Source: an uncultured Clostridia bacterium (GTDB lineage: Bacteria > Bacillota > Clostridia > TANB77 > CAG-508). Taken from it: a DNA stretch of 64,000 bases. Numbering within the stretch: position 1 is the first letter of the stretch; every line of letters starts with the position of its first letter. Of the stretch, positions 8,249-17,409 are shown piece by piece. The notes beneath the pieces are model-generated. The model had not been told where the DNA came from and ran no database searches. It was given only the letters and a program-made list of their open reading frames with translations. The position numbers and the translations under genes were made by a program. Where the stretch lies: NCBI GenBank assembly GCA_934167755.1, contig CAKPLT010000004.1, positions 32,250 to 96,249 of the forward strand. The letters are read 5' to 3'.

Positions 8249-8836
8249 TTACCTTTTATTTTTTATAATATCATAAATATGCCACCAACTATATCCAGTA
8301 ATAATGTTAGATCCTTCAACATCTTCATTATATTTACAATCATACTTAATAACTTTAACTTTTCTGGAAATATCTTTTATATTCCTTGGACTATCTTCAA
8401 TCATAACATCAATACTATTCTCTAAACACTGTGAAATCTTTTCTTCATCTCTTGCAAAAATTAACTTATCATAAGTAATATTTTGTTTTTTTAGCCACTC
8501 TTTTGTTAATTCTTGCATTTTACCATAATATTCTTTCGCTAAACCATATTCATCTCTTGCAGTAATAATATATATTTTATTACCTTGCTCTCTTAATTTA
8601 TTTATTACATTTGGCGCGAAATTCCTATGTGGTTCATTAAGAACATATCCTGTAAAATATCTCTCCCAAAATCTATCAGCCTGTTCTTGTGTCCAATTAA
8701 ATGTTGTTGTTTCACTATAATCTATCTGTTTTATATTTATTTCTAATCCTTCTTCTAAACAAAATTTTGTGCCATAATCTATTATGAATTTTTCCATATC
8801 TGTTAGTACTCCATCTATATCTATTCCTATGTTCAT
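8249..8836 (-). CDS. HAD-superfamily 5'-nucleotidase (NT5C-like)
   Basis: 195 residues from the ATG at 8836, which has AGGAGG six bases upstream. HAD motif I is IGIDIDGVLTDME (nucleophile Asp and acid Asp two residues later), motif II is IYIITARDE, and motif IV is VMIEDSPRNIKD. This arrangement matches small 5'(3')-deoxyribonucleotidase-like proteins, which remove phosphate from nucleoside monophosphates. The gene stands alone: it lies between the rplT terminator and the hairpin at 8150. The substrate cannot be read from the sequence. Confidence 0.75.
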   Translation of the reverse strand: MNIGIDIDGVLTDMEKFIIDYGTKFCLEEGLEINIKQIDYSETTTFNWTQEQADRFWERYFTGYVLNEPHRNFAPNVINKLREQGNKIYIITARDEYGLAKEYYGKMQELTKEWLKKQNITYDKLIFARDEEKISQCLENSIDVMIEDSPRNIKDISRKVKVIKYDCKYNEDVEGSNIITGYSWWHIYDIIKNKR

Positions 8837-8900
8837 TTCATCCTCCTTTTTGATAGTAGATATTATCATATTTGCATATCTTGTTCAATAGTTTTGAGCA

Positions 8901-8946
8901 AAAAAATACCAGAAAATAAAACTCACATTTACTTTCTAGTATTTTT
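8901..8946 (-). terminator. Intrinsic terminator of the infC-rpmI-rplT operon
   Basis: Minus-strand AATACTAGAAA and TTTCTGGTATT form a stem (8904-8945) followed by a run of seven T, directly downstream of the rplT stop codon. Confidence 0.75.
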
Positions 8947-8958
8947 GATTTACATTAC

Positions 8959-9309
8959 TTATGCGTTTTTTGCTATTTCAGCTATTTCTGTAAATGCTTT
9001 TGGATCATTTACAGCAACTTCTGCTAACATTTTTCTATTTATTGTTACATTAGCTTTTTTTAATCCTGCGATTAATTTACTATATGTTGTTCCATTTATT
9101 CTTGCTGCTGCATTTATTCTTGCAATCCATAATTTTCTAAAATTACTCTTTTTATCTTTTCTTCCAACATAAGCATATGCTAATGATTTTAATACTGCTT
9201 GGTTAGCATTTCTAAATCTATAGTGTTTTGCACCATAATATCCCTTTGCTTGTTTTAATACTTTTTTATGTCTAGCTCTTGTTGTCATTGCTGATTTTAC
9301 TCTTGCCAT
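8959..9309 (-). CDS. rplT: 50S ribosomal protein L20
   Basis: 116 residues, the normal length. The sequence MARVKSAMTTRARHKKVLKQ, then GYYGAKHYRFRNANQAV and RKDKKSNFRKLWIARINAA, is diagnostic of L20, which binds 23S rRNA early in 50S assembly and represses its own operon by binding the leader. It is last in infC-rpmI-rplT, begins 24 bases after rpmI with a strong AGGAGG site, and is followed by a terminator. Confidence 0.98.
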   Translation of the reverse strand: MARVKSAMTTRARHKKVLKQAKGYYGAKHYRFRNANQAVLKSLAYAYVGRKDKKSNFRKLWIARINAAARINGTTYSKLIAGLKKANVTINRKMLAEVAVNDPKAFTEIAEIAKNA

Positions 9310-9333
9310 TTATATTCCCTCCTAATCTACTAT

Positions 9334-9537
9334 TTAGTTACCATATGGTAATAATTTTTTTATTGTATTTTCACATGATTTATCTGCATATGCTCCTGGG
9401 CGTCTGCTTGATAATTTTTGTCTTTTTGTTTTATTTGCTAATAAATGTCTTCTATTAGCTGTTGTTCTTTTTACTTTTCCTGATGCTGTTAAAGAATATC
9501 TTTTCTTTGCAGCTTTATTTGTTTTTAGTTTTGGCAT
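9334..9537 (-). CDS. rpmI: 50S ribosomal protein L35
   Basis: 67 residues, highly basic, starting MPKLKTNKAAKKRYSLT and containing KVKRTTANRRHLLANKT and KQKLSSRR, all typical of L35. It sits between infC and rplT as in most Firmicutes. AAAGGAGC precedes the ATG. It is a component of the large ribosomal subunit. Confidence 0.97.
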   Translation of the reverse strand: MPKLKTNKAAKKRYSLTASGKVKRTTANRRHLLANKTKRQKLSSRRPGAYADKSCENTIKKLLPYGN

Positions 9538-9596
9538 AGCTTTTTGCTCCTTTCAATTGTTTTATTTATATTAAGCCTTAATTAATTTTGTAATTA

Positions 9597-10109
9597 TTAA
9601 TTGGCTTTTTTAGCTAGTATTATAAACATGTTCTTTCCTTCTAGTTTTGGCTTCTTTTCAACTACTGATATATCTTCTAAATTAGAAATAAATTGATTTA
9701 ATACTGATTCTCCCATTTTTGTATTGTTTAATTCTCTGCCTCTAAATCTTACTGTAATTTTTACTTTATTTCCGTCTTCAAGAAACTTTCTTGCATTTTT
9801 GGCTTTAAATGAAAAATCATGTTCTTCTATGTTTGGAGTTATTCTTAGTTCCTTTGTTTCTTGAGTTTTTTGTTTTTTCTTAGCTTCTTTTTCTTTTTTA
9901 GATTGTTCAAATTTGTATTTTCCATAATTCATTATTTTACATACTGGTACTTGTGAATTTGGTGATACTAATACTAAATCTAATTTCTTTTCTCCTGCTA
10001 TTTCTAATGCTCTTGCTAATGGAACCATTCCTAATTTTTCTCCAGTGTCACTAATTAACTGTACTTCTTTTGCTCGTATTTGACCATTTATAGGTAATTC
10101 TTGTTTTAT
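9597..10109 (-). CDS. infC: Translation initiation factor IF-3, with apparent ATA start codon
   Basis: 170 residues. The N-domain (INGQIRAKEVQLI, GEKLGMVPLARAL), the lysine-rich linker and the C-domain (ITPNIEEHDFSFKAKNARKF, then KVKITVRFRGRE) identify IF-3, which binds 30S subunits and checks initiator tRNA and start codon. The start is notable: an in-frame GTG at 10118 overlaps the AGGAGG site itself and cannot be used with it, whereas ATA at 10109 lies eight bases downstream of AGGAGG. A rare AUU/AUA/AUC-type start is a known autoregulatory feature of infC, because IF-3 discriminates against it. First gene of the operon, behind an attenuator leader. Confidence 0.92.
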   Translation of the reverse strand: MKQELPINGQIRAKEVQLISDTGEKLGMVPLARALEIAGEKKLDLVLVSPNSQVPVCKIMNYGKYKFEQSKKEKEAKKKQKTQETKELRITPNIEEHDFSFKAKNARKFLEDGNKVKITVRFRGRELNNTKMGESVLNQFISNLEDISVVEKKPKLEGKNMFIILAKKAN

Positions 10110-10296
10110 ATAAAACACCTCCTAGATTTTTGCACTTTTTATTTGTATATTTATATCATTTTTACAAATAAAAAAAATTGACTTTGTTACAAGTCAATTC
10201 CACACAAATATAGATATATTATTAATATAAATCTAAATTTTTCTAACCTTTTTCCACAAAGATAAGGTGAGAAGTGGACAACTTCTTCTTGTAACA
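10110..10296 (-). ncRNA. L20-leader-like regulatory leader of infC-rpmI-rplT
   Basis: The 187-nt transcript expected from the promoter at 10303-10331 begins with GTTACAAG (10288-10295), which is perfectly complementary to CTTGTAAC in the left arm of a downstream terminator hairpin (stem TTGACTT/AAGTCAA, 10177-10196, then eight T). The two pairings exclude each other, so this is an attenuator with an antiterminator. A separate AGAAG/CTTCT hairpin (10272-10290) carries a loop TTGTCCA. Ribosomal protein L20 controls infC leaders of Bacilli by such premature termination; assignment to that family rests on position and architecture. Confidence 0.65.
10170..10197 (-). terminator. Attenuator terminator in the infC leader
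   Basis: Minus-strand TTGACTTGTAACAAAGTCAA forms a 7-bp stem with a short loop and is followed by TTTTTTTT. It lies 70 bases before the infC start, inside the leader, not after a gene. Confidence 0.7.
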
Positions 10297-10302
10297 TAAA
10301 TT

Positions 10303-10331
10303 ATTATACATTGTTTGCATATTTTTGTCAA
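10303..10331 (-). promoter_or_regulatory. Consensus sigma-A promoter of infC-rpmI-rplT
   Basis: TTGACA (10326-10331), a 17-base spacer and TATAAT (10303-10308) on the minus strand, both boxes perfect. Transcription would start near 10296. Confidence 0.8.
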
Positions 10332-10372
10332 TATTTTTGTAAAAATTTTTTTATCTTTTTTTATCTTTTTAC

Positions 10373-10401
10373 TTGAATTTATTTTTACTTTAGTATATGA
10401 T
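10373..10401 (+). promoter_or_regulatory. Sigma-A promoter of the DUF4912 / branching enzyme genes
   Basis: TTGAAT (10373-10378), 17 bases, TATGAT (10396-10401) on the plus strand, about 40 bases ahead of the 10439 start codon. It is divergent from the infC promoter; nothing else is visible in 10332-10372 except AT-rich runs. Confidence 0.6.
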
Positions 10402-10438
10402 ATAGAAAATAATGTCTTTTTACATAGGAGGATAAAAA

Positions 10439-11377
10439 ATGCCATCAAAAACAAAAGAATTAAATGAAGAGAATATTAAAAATGTACCATCAAAAAGTAC
10501 ATCAAAAAAGACTACAAAATCTAATTCTACAACAAAAAAAGTTACATCTTCAAAAAAAGCTGTAACCAAAAAATCAGTAGTAAAAGAAAAAACTGCAAAG
10601 AAAACTACTAATAAATTAAAGAAAGCAGTTACTTCAACTACACCAAAGACTAAGTCTACAGCAAAAAAGAAAGCAGTTACAAAAAAAGTTAAAACAACAA
10701 CTCCACTTGCAGAAGTTGTAGAATATTATGATTTACCATATAGATATAATGAAACAATTGTAAAAATACTATATCAATCACCTGAAACATTATTTGTTTA
10801 TTGGGATATAGCAGATTCAGATAGAGAAAATTATATAAAACAATATGGAGAGAATTTCTTTAATATAACAAGGCCTGTATTAATTGTTCACAATGATACT
10901 ATGGGTTATAGTTTTGAAATTCCAATAAATGATTTTGCAAACAGTTGGTATTTACATATAAATGATAGTAAATGTAGCTATAGAATTGAACTTGGTAGAC
11001 GTCCTAACTATTATAATGCAGAAGTAACGAAAGAAATCCAAGAAAAAATCCATACTGATTATATATATGTATCAACATCAAATGAAATTGAATCACCAAA
11101 TGATCATGTATTATTTAATACAAATAAAAATAATACAATTAAAGTTAGAAATGTAAAAAATCATAATGAAAAATCAATCTCATTATATGAAATTATAAAA
11201 CACTTACCTGCAATGAAGAGAGTTCAAAATATTCCTTATATTAGTGAAGAACTTCTAAAAGATATGTATTCAGGAATTTATCAAAATGAAGATATATCAC
11301 TATTTGATAGAATTACAAATAACCCATCTTCTGGTGGAAATCCATCATCAGGAAGTATGTCATCTAGAATGTTTTAA
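10439..11377 (+). CDS. DUF4912 protein with a histone-H1-like lysine-rich tail
   Basis: 312 residues starting after TAGGAGG. The first 90 or so residues are a low-complexity Lys/Thr/Ser tail with AAxKK-like repeats, resembling histone H1-type or phase-separating tails. The folded part (residues 95-205) contains YDLPYRYNETIVKILYQSPETLFVYWDI and YRIELGRR, the pattern of DUF4912, a domain of unknown role that in Clostridia is usually coded next to the GH57 branching enzyme, as here. It may bind glucan or organise glycogen enzymes; that is inference. A glycine/serine-rich tail closes the protein. Confidence 0.75.
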   Translation: MPSKTKELNEENIKNVPSKSTSKKTTKSNSTTKKVTSSKKAVTKKSVVKEKTAKKTTNKLKKAVTSTTPKTKSTAKKKAVTKKVKTTTPLAEVVEYYDLPYRYNETIVKILYQSPETLFVYWDIADSDRENYIKQYGENFFNITRPVLIVHNDTMGYSFEIPINDFANSWYLHINDSKCSYRIELGRRPNYYNAEVTKEIQEKIHTDYIYVSTSNEIESPNDHVLFNTNKNNTIKVRNVKNHNEKSISLYEIIKHLPAMKRVQNIPYISEELLKDMYSGIYQNEDISLFDRITNNPSSGGNPSSGSMSSRMF

Positions 11378-11434
11378 CAACAATATCGTAGGAATTTCAA
11401 CCTACGGTTTTATTTTAGTAAAAGGAGAATTTAT

Positions 11435-13024
11435 ATGCAAAAAAAAGGATATGTAAGTTTCGTATTACATGCACATCTTCCATTTATACATCACCCTGAA
11501 AGTGATGACTATCTTGAAGAATCATGGTTATATGAAGCAATTTCAGAAACATATATACCATTATTAAAAAACTTCAAAAAATTAGTTGATGAAGGAGTAG
11601 ACTTTAGAATAACAATGTCAATAACTCCCACTCTACTTTCTATGCTTGACAACAAACTATTACAAACAAAATATATAAATTATTTAAAAAAATTAATTGA
11701 ATTATCAGAAAAAGAAATTGAGCGTACAAAATATGATGAAAGAGTTAACAGACTTTCTCACTATTATTATGATAGATATTCAAATGATTTACATCTTTTT
11801 AGAGATGTTTGGAAATGTAATATAATTGAACAATTTAAACACTTCCAAGATATTGGTGTTTTAGAAATTATAACATGTGGTGCAACACATGGATACTTCC
11901 CTATCTTATATGTTACAGAAGAAACAATAAGAGCTCAAATAGCTGTTGGTGTTCAAACATATGAAAGATATTTTGGGAGAAAACCTCGTGGAATCTGGTT
12001 ACCTGAATGTGGTTATGTTCCAGAAGCTGATAAATTTCTTAAAGAGTTTGGAATTGAATATGCAATTTTAGAATCTCATGGAATTTTATATGCAGACCCT
12101 ACTCCTATTTATGGAACTTGTGCTCCTATCGTTTCACCTGGTGGACTTGTTTGTTTCGGTCGTGATATGAAATCTTCTCAACAAGTTTGGAGTTCTATTG
12201 ATGGATATCCTGGTGATTACAATTATAGAGAATTTTATAGAGATATTGGTTACGAAGCTGATTATGATTATATAAAACCATATATTGCTCATAATGGTGT
12301 TCGTGTCCATACAGGAATTAAATATCACAGAATAACAGGAAAAACTGATCAAAAAGATTATTATGATGTTCAATGGGCAAAAGACTCTGCTGAAAGACAA
12401 GCAGGTCATTTTATGAATTCTCGTACAGAACAAATTGCAAATGTTTCTGAATATATGGAAAAACCACCTATCATTTTATGTCCTTATGATGCAGAATTAT
12501 ATGGTCATTGGTGGTATGAAGGTCCATATTGGTTATATATTTTATTTAAGAAAATTTATTATGATGAGTGTAACTTTGAATTAATTACACCTTCTGAATA
12601 TATTGATAAATATCCAGAAATGCAAGTTTGTGCTCCCTGTCGTTCAAGTTGGGGTGCAAATGGTTATAGTGGAGTATGGTTAAACCCTACAAATGATTAT
12701 GTTCATCGTCACCTACATAAAGCTGGTGATAGAATGGTTGAACTTGCAACTTCTTATCCTGATGCAGAAGGAATTATAAAAGATGCTCTTAATCAAGCTG
12801 CTCGTGAATTACTTCAAGCTCAAACTAGTTGCTGGTTATTTATTATTACAAATGGTACAATGGTTGATTATGCCAAAAAAAGAATTAAAGATCATATTGG
12901 TCGTTTTACTAAATTATATTATGAAATTAAAGATAACAATGTTGATAAAGCTTTTTTGGAAGATATTCAATTAAAAGATTGTATCTTCCCTGACATTGAT
13001 TACCATATTTATACCAAGTTATAA
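11435..13024 (+). CDS. GH57 1,4-alpha-glucan branching enzyme
   Basis: 529 residues, full length. Family GH57 motifs are in order: HAHLPFIHHPE near the N-terminus, CGATHGYFPIL, GIWLPECGY with the nucleophile Glu190, and CPYDAELYGHWWYEGP with the acid/base Asp352, followed by the helical C-terminal domain (SCWLFIITNGTMVDYAK). These define the bacterial GH57 glycogen branching enzyme that makes alpha-1,6 branches in glycogen. The start follows AAAGGAGAA, 57 bases after the DUF4912 gene, so the two are co-transcribed. Together with the glycogen phosphorylase at 50318 it shows glycogen metabolism, but no glycogen synthase is in the window. Confidence 0.92.
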   Translation: MQKKGYVSFVLHAHLPFIHHPESDDYLEESWLYEAISETYIPLLKNFKKLVDEGVDFRITMSITPTLLSMLDNKLLQTKYINYLKKLIELSEKEIERTKYDERVNRLSHYYYDRYSNDLHLFRDVWKCNIIEQFKHFQDIGVLEIITCGATHGYFPILYVTEETIRAQIAVGVQTYERYFGRKPRGIWLPECGYVPEADKFLKEFGIEYAILESHGILYADPTPIYGTCAPIVSPGGLVCFGRDMKSSQQVWSSIDGYPGDYNYREFYRDIGYEADYDYIKPYIAHNGVRVHTGIKYHRITGKTDQKDYYDVQWAKDSAERQAGHFMNSRTEQIANVSEYMEKPPIILCPYDAELYGHWWYEGPYWLYILFKKIYYDECNFELITPSEYIDKYPEMQVCAPCRSSWGANGYSGVWLNPTNDYVHRHLHKAGDRMVELATSYPDAEGIIKDALNQAARELLQAQTSCWLFIITNGTMVDYAKKRIKDHIGRFTKLYYEIKDNNVDKAFLEDIQLKDCIFPDIDYHIYTKL

Positions 13025-13028
13025 TTTC

Positions 13029-13064
13029 AAAGCATTGAGTTAATTTATACTCAGTGCTTTTTTT
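13029..13064 (+). terminator. Intrinsic terminator after the branching enzyme gene
   Basis: AAAGCATTGAGT pairs with ACTCAGTGCTTT (13029-13060) and is followed by a T run, four bases after the stop codon. Confidence 0.8.
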
Positions 13065-13073
13065 ATTTAAATA

Positions 13074-13182
13074 GAAAGTAATATATCATTTTAAAGTTTA
13101 ACAAAGTGTTTTAAATTTGTTGCAAACAAATTTAAAATAGCGAAGCGTCCGCAGTTAAACGGTAAAATAATATATTACTTTC
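13074..13182. repeat. Fold-back element A (109 bp, inverted repeat ends)
   Basis: The outer ends GAAAGTAATATAT (13074-13086) and ATATATTACTTTC are complementary over about 20 bases with one mismatch. Inside is a 13-bp palindrome, TTTTAAATTTGTT to AACAAATTTAAAA (13109-13137), and a GC-richer patch, GCGAAGCGTCCGCAG. The internal core is shared, in opposite orientation, with the element at 60308-60419, but the end sequences differ. No ORF. It looks like a miniature mobile or structured element. The remaining bases up to 13309 hold no other recognisable feature. Confidence 0.65.
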
Positions 13183-13309
13183 CCATTTATAAAAAACATA
13201 AGTCCAAGTTTCATTTTTTAAATTTCCAGAATATTATATCTTAGTTATTGTATATATTTCTTATTTTAGCAAATACTATACAAAACGAGAAGCCAAAAAG
13301 GAGTTGTTT

Positions 13310-14176
13310 ATGAGTTCATTATGTATAAAAACAAACAATGACGAAATCTTATCATATCTAAAAAACGAATTCTCATGTTTTAATATGTTAAACATATCTT
13401 ACTCTATGAATGAATTCAAGTCCTACAAAAACATAATAATACACTATACAGGAATTGATAAAGAACTCTTTTACACCAAGCTTGCAACAATTTTTTCTTA
13501 CTTAGTTATTGAATACTTTGAACATGATTTTATCCAAAACATATTATCTAATAATTATTTTTATTTTGACAATACAGAACTCAATAAAATATTAGAATTA
13601 TGTGATGAAAACATATGTGATGATGATGAATTTTCATTCACAAATAGACAAATGATACTTTTTGACACATTTTATGAATATATAACAAAACATCATTCTA
13701 TTATAATCACTGGATTTATAAATTTTCGCTTAAAAGACTACAGAAATCTTTTAGAAGATTTAATAGATTTTTCGGTAAATGAATTTATTATTGAAAGAGA
13801 ATATCTTGAATTTGTATCACTTTTAAGACTATATGTAAATTCACAGGTTCCATCTCCTATTGCTGTTCATCTAGTATCTTTTGGAGATAATCTTATTTTA
13901 TTAGATGAAAATTTAAAAATAATTGATGTTGATAAAAATGCTCTTAAAGCCAAATATTTGTCTGATGTTTCTTTTTCAGACAATGATTATGTTTTAAATA
14001 CACTATTAAACTTGTTACCACAGGAAATTCATCTTCATCTTGTATCACCATCTGCTAATTTAGATTTTATAAATACCTTACAACTTATTTTTGAAAATCG
14101 AATTAAAATTTGCACAGAATGTAATATTTGCAATTTGTATAAAAAGATATATGTTAAAACTAAAAAGGAAAAATAA
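13310..14176 (+). CDS. ytxC: Putative sporulation protein, YtxC family
   Basis: 288 residues from the ATG at 13310, six bases after AAGGAG; an in-frame TTG at 13304 is too close to that site. The block GFINFRLKDYRNLLEDLIDF, followed by FIIEREYLEFVSLLRLYV, is the conserved heart of the YtxC family. The C-terminal part has an alpha/beta domain and three Cys (CTECNIC) near the end. YtxC proteins are found in spore-forming Firmicutes; their biochemical role is unknown. Monocistronic, with a terminator immediately downstream. Confidence 0.85.
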   Translation: MSSLCIKTNNDEILSYLKNEFSCFNMLNISYSMNEFKSYKNIIIHYTGIDKELFYTKLATIFSYLVIEYFEHDFIQNILSNNYFYFDNTELNKILELCDENICDDDEFSFTNRQMILFDTFYEYITKHHSIIITGFINFRLKDYRNLLEDLIDFSVNEFIIEREYLEFVSLLRLYVNSQVPSPIAVHLVSFGDNLILLDENLKIIDVDKNALKAKYLSDVSFSDNDYVLNTLLNLLPQEIHLHLVSPSANLDFINTLQLIFENRIKICTECNICNLYKKIYVKTKKEK

Positions 14177-14216
14177 CACCCTCTAATGCCTTTATCGCAA
14201 AAGAGGATGTTTTTTA
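14176..14216. terminator. Intrinsic terminator between ytxC and the surface locus
   Basis: ACACCCTCT and AGAGGATGT form a stem (14176-14210) followed by TTTTTT on the plus strand. It ends ytxC and may also serve the convergent gene stopping at 14214. Confidence 0.75.
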
Positions 14217-17200
14217 TTTATTTGGATTTTCTACCACAATAAAGTTCACAAAACTTTCTGTTTTCTTTGTGCCATATTTGTCATAAAGTTCAAACATAAT
14301 TCTATAAGCTCCTTCTGTAATAGATTTTGCAAAAGTTACTTCACAATTTCCATTAATATTAGAGTTTACATTGTTCTTAATTACAATTTTCTGAGAATTA
14401 TCTGTACTATTATAATCAAATTGGCCCGTTTTTTCTAATGCTATTATTTTAATAGAGGGGTCTTCAAGTTGTCCAGAATACTTAATATTTATTGTTCTGT
14501 TTTCTTCAACTCCTTTAGTAATTAATTGAATTTTATCTTCTGCTAAATTATCACTATTTTCGACATTAACATCTAATCCATAATCATCCAAGTAATTTAT
14601 AATAGTTAGTGGTACTTCTAGCCAACCTGCAACATTTCCATTTACTAAATCATCTTGAGCAAATGCATAAGCAAATGCAATCTTATAACTACCTGCCTGC
14701 AATTGATTTTGTTCTAAAACATTTTTCATATTCATTTCAAAATAAAAATTATAACTTGTACCAGCATCTGTGCAATTATCTACAAACTTGCATTGTGTTG
14801 TTCCATTTACAACTTCACAGCTCTGGTCATTTAAATTAACTTCACTACCAACTGGGATATCAACTTGTTCTCCTCTAGTTCCATTTACATTTTTGTATAT
14901 TTTGATATTTCCATATAATTGTTTTCCATCTCCACCATATGTTTTAACAGTTCCAGCAGATTTTATTGTAACATCTCCATTTGATTCATATTTTTCAAGT
15001 TCTGTATTAATATTATTTGGAGTAAATACAACTTGAGAAATATTAATTTTATTAGTATCTTCTATCTGTTCTGAATTTATCCAACTTCCATTATCGAAAA
15101 TATTGACTATTGAATAATATGTTCCTGCACTTATAGAAGAATTATTATTTATTATATTTGCAAAACTTACAATAAATCTAAAACTTTCACTATAATTATA
15201 TAATGTATCACCTGTAACTCCATTTGTTTCTTTTGTTACATTATCAGCTAATTGTAAGTTTGAAACTTGTTTAAATGTATTACCATCTTCATCTTTAAAT
15301 AGAGATAAATCAACACTTTCAGCGTCTCCACTTACAACATAATTATATTTTTTATCATTATATATCATTAAAATTTCTGTTCCATTTGGAATTATTACAT
15401 TTGTTTGCTTATCAGTTTTTAATACAAATTGTCTGCTTATATTAGCATATTTATTTGCATTTGTTGAATTTTTGTAAAATTCATAATTTAGTTCTATATC
15501 TTGAGTATAATCACCTATTTCTAGTATACTAATATCTGACGCATTACTTCCTACATTAGCACCAAGTGAATCTGTATAAATTTTGTCAATTGCATTTGTT
15601 GATTTAATTTCTACAAAATTTGAAATTTCAACATCATCTTGTATATAATAATATGAATAATCACTTTTTTGTGATAATATTGCATATTTACTTTCTCCAC
15701 TAACTACCTCATCACTTGATTGACTCTGAGTTCTAGCAGTTGAACTTCCCTTAACTTTTAAATATGGATGATTAATTCCACCAATTATAATATTTTTACC
15801 ATTAACAATACTTGGAGTTAAAATTAATTTTGTTGTTCCTTTAATATCTCCATTTATTGTAAAACAAATATTGCTGTCTAAATATAGTTCTCCTCCACCA
15901 TTAAAATTACCATTAATTTCCTCATCATTAGAAAGCTTCAATCCACTACCTTCAGGCACAGTTATATTCTCAGTCTCTTGAATTCCATCATCTATAATTA
16001 AATAACTATTTTCTAAGAATACATTTTCCCAATTTTGAATTCTACTTATTGCTTTGTATTTTGTTTCATCTGTTTCAGATTCAAAATTAACAAACATTAA
16101 ATTTGCATTTTCTGTACCTATTAATTCATTAATTTTGCCACCTGTTACTTTTATAATTGGTGGATTTACAATTACATCTGTTTTATCTGTTCCATCTATT
16201 TCAGATGTATTTTTAAAGCCTATTTTTAATGTAGAAATGCTAGCATTTCCTCCAATTTGTATGTAATTATTTTTTGATAATTCTGATATAATCGTAGAAT
16301 CTTTTGCAACTAAAGGATTCCAATTTCCAGAATTAAGTATCACTCTAGATAAGTTGCCATATAATACATTCATTTCTTTATCTTCTGTACCAACAGTTTC
16401 TGTCACTTCAAAAGTACCAGTTGAGAAAAAGCATAAATCTGCCAAATTTAAATAAGTATCAGTTGTAACATCTGTCCCATGAATATCAGAAATATTTTCT
16501 TCTGGTAATGACTTAATATTTATGTTGTCAAATCTTAATGATGAATATATATTAATTTCTTCATTTTGTGCTCCAATATATAAACTATATTTTTTATCAT
16601 TATCACTAGTAATTGTAACAGGTTTGTTATATCCTTTTTGATATCCTAAACTATCTGAAGAATAATTTTTATATGTTTCTTCATTATCTACTGCAAAATC
16701 TGCCCATTCTGTCTTGTAACTTATTTCATACAAATCACCACATAATACAAATACTGTATCATAAACTGTATTACTTGCATTTTCATCAATTAATTCATAT
16801 GCTCTTTTTAAAGTTGCAACAGCATCTTGTTGGCTTGTACCATAATTTTCATCAGAACTTTTTTCCTCCTGTTCATCACTAGTACCAGCATTTTCACCCG
16901 ATGTAAAAATATGATATTCATCATAATACATTTTGTCATATGGACTTCTTATGTAGATAGCTCTCCCATAAACTGCTGTTATTTCTATTGCAGTTACACC
17001 TTTAGGTACATTATACCATCCCTCTTGTGCATAAACAGTATCAAGGTCATTTGTAATTTTTTTACCATCTTGCGTAATTTCCGTTATTTTCCACCCAGTT
17101 AATACATTCTTATATGTGTGACCATCTATTTCTGTAACCCCACCATCAAAATCTACATTTTCACTTAATATAATTTTTCTATTTGTATCACTTGGTATTC

Positions 17201-17369
17201 TTTGAGTAGTTACAATATTCTTTCCTGTACCTTTTCCTGAACTATAAGTTATCTGTATTTCAGTAGTTTCCTTTGCTTTAGACTTTGGTACTAATCCTTT
17301 TAGTGCAACAATTACTAATGTTATAACAAACAATATAATTACAATTTTTAATCCTTGTTTTTTTACCAT
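14214..17369 (-). CDS. Large extracellular protein, probable beta-solenoid adhesin
   Basis: 1,051 residues from the ATG at 17369, chosen because AAAGGAG precedes it and overlaps an earlier in-frame ATG. An N-terminal membrane segment (about 8-27) is followed by a long region of short beta strands rich in Asn, Thr, Ser and Asp, with repeated shapes such as GGNASISTLKIGF and GKINELIGTENANL, as in right-handed beta-helix adhesins, then beta-sandwich-like domains (SAGTYYSIVNIFDNGSW, QAGSYKIAFAYAF) towards the C-terminus. No LPxTG-type signal or catalytic motif is seen. It is the last gene of the DGR/SipW locus, behind the FxLYD-like gene. Surface adhesion or a binding partner is inferred. Confidence 0.55.
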   Translation of the reverse strand: MVKKQGLKIVIILFVITLVIVALKGLVPKSKAKETTEIQITYSSGKGTGKNIVTTQRIPSDTNRKIILSENVDFDGGVTEIDGHTYKNVLTGWKITEITQDGKKITNDLDTVYAQEGWYNVPKGVTAIEITAVYGRAIYIRSPYDKMYYDEYHIFTSGENAGTSDEQEEKSSDENYGTSQQDAVATLKRAYELIDENASNTVYDTVFVLCGDLYEISYKTEWADFAVDNEETYKNYSSDSLGYQKGYNKPVTITSDNDKKYSLYIGAQNEEINIYSSLRFDNINIKSLPEENISDIHGTDVTTDTYLNLADLCFFSTGTFEVTETVGTEDKEMNVLYGNLSRVILNSGNWNPLVAKDSTIISELSKNNYIQIGGNASISTLKIGFKNTSEIDGTDKTDVIVNPPIIKVTGGKINELIGTENANLMFVNFESETDETKYKAISRIQNWENVFLENSYLIIDDGIQETENITVPEGSGLKLSNDEEINGNFNGGGELYLDSNICFTINGDIKGTTKLILTPSIVNGKNIIIGGINHPYLKVKGSSTARTQSQSSDEVVSGESKYAILSQKSDYSYYYIQDDVEISNFVEIKSTNAIDKIYTDSLGANVGSNASDISILEIGDYTQDIELNYEFYKNSTNANKYANISRQFVLKTDKQTNVIIPNGTEILMIYNDKKYNYVVSGDAESVDLSLFKDEDGNTFKQVSNLQLADNVTKETNGVTGDTLYNYSESFRFIVSFANIINNNSSISAGTYYSIVNIFDNGSWINSEQIEDTNKINISQVVFTPNNINTELEKYESNGDVTIKSAGTVKTYGGDGKQLYGNIKIYKNVNGTRGEQVDIPVGSEVNLNDQSCEVVNGTTQCKFVDNCTDAGTSYNFYFEMNMKNVLEQNQLQAGSYKIAFAYAFAQDDLVNGNVAGWLEVPLTIINYLDDYGLDVNVENSDNLAEDKIQLITKGVEENRTINIKYSGQLEDPSIKIIALEKTGQFDYNSTDNSQKIVIKNNVNSNINGNCEVTFAKSITEGAYRIMFELYDKYGTKKTESFVNFIVVENPNK

Positions 17370-17409
17370 TTTTTCTCCTTTCATTTAGGAATATTTTCAA
17401 TTTAAAGGA

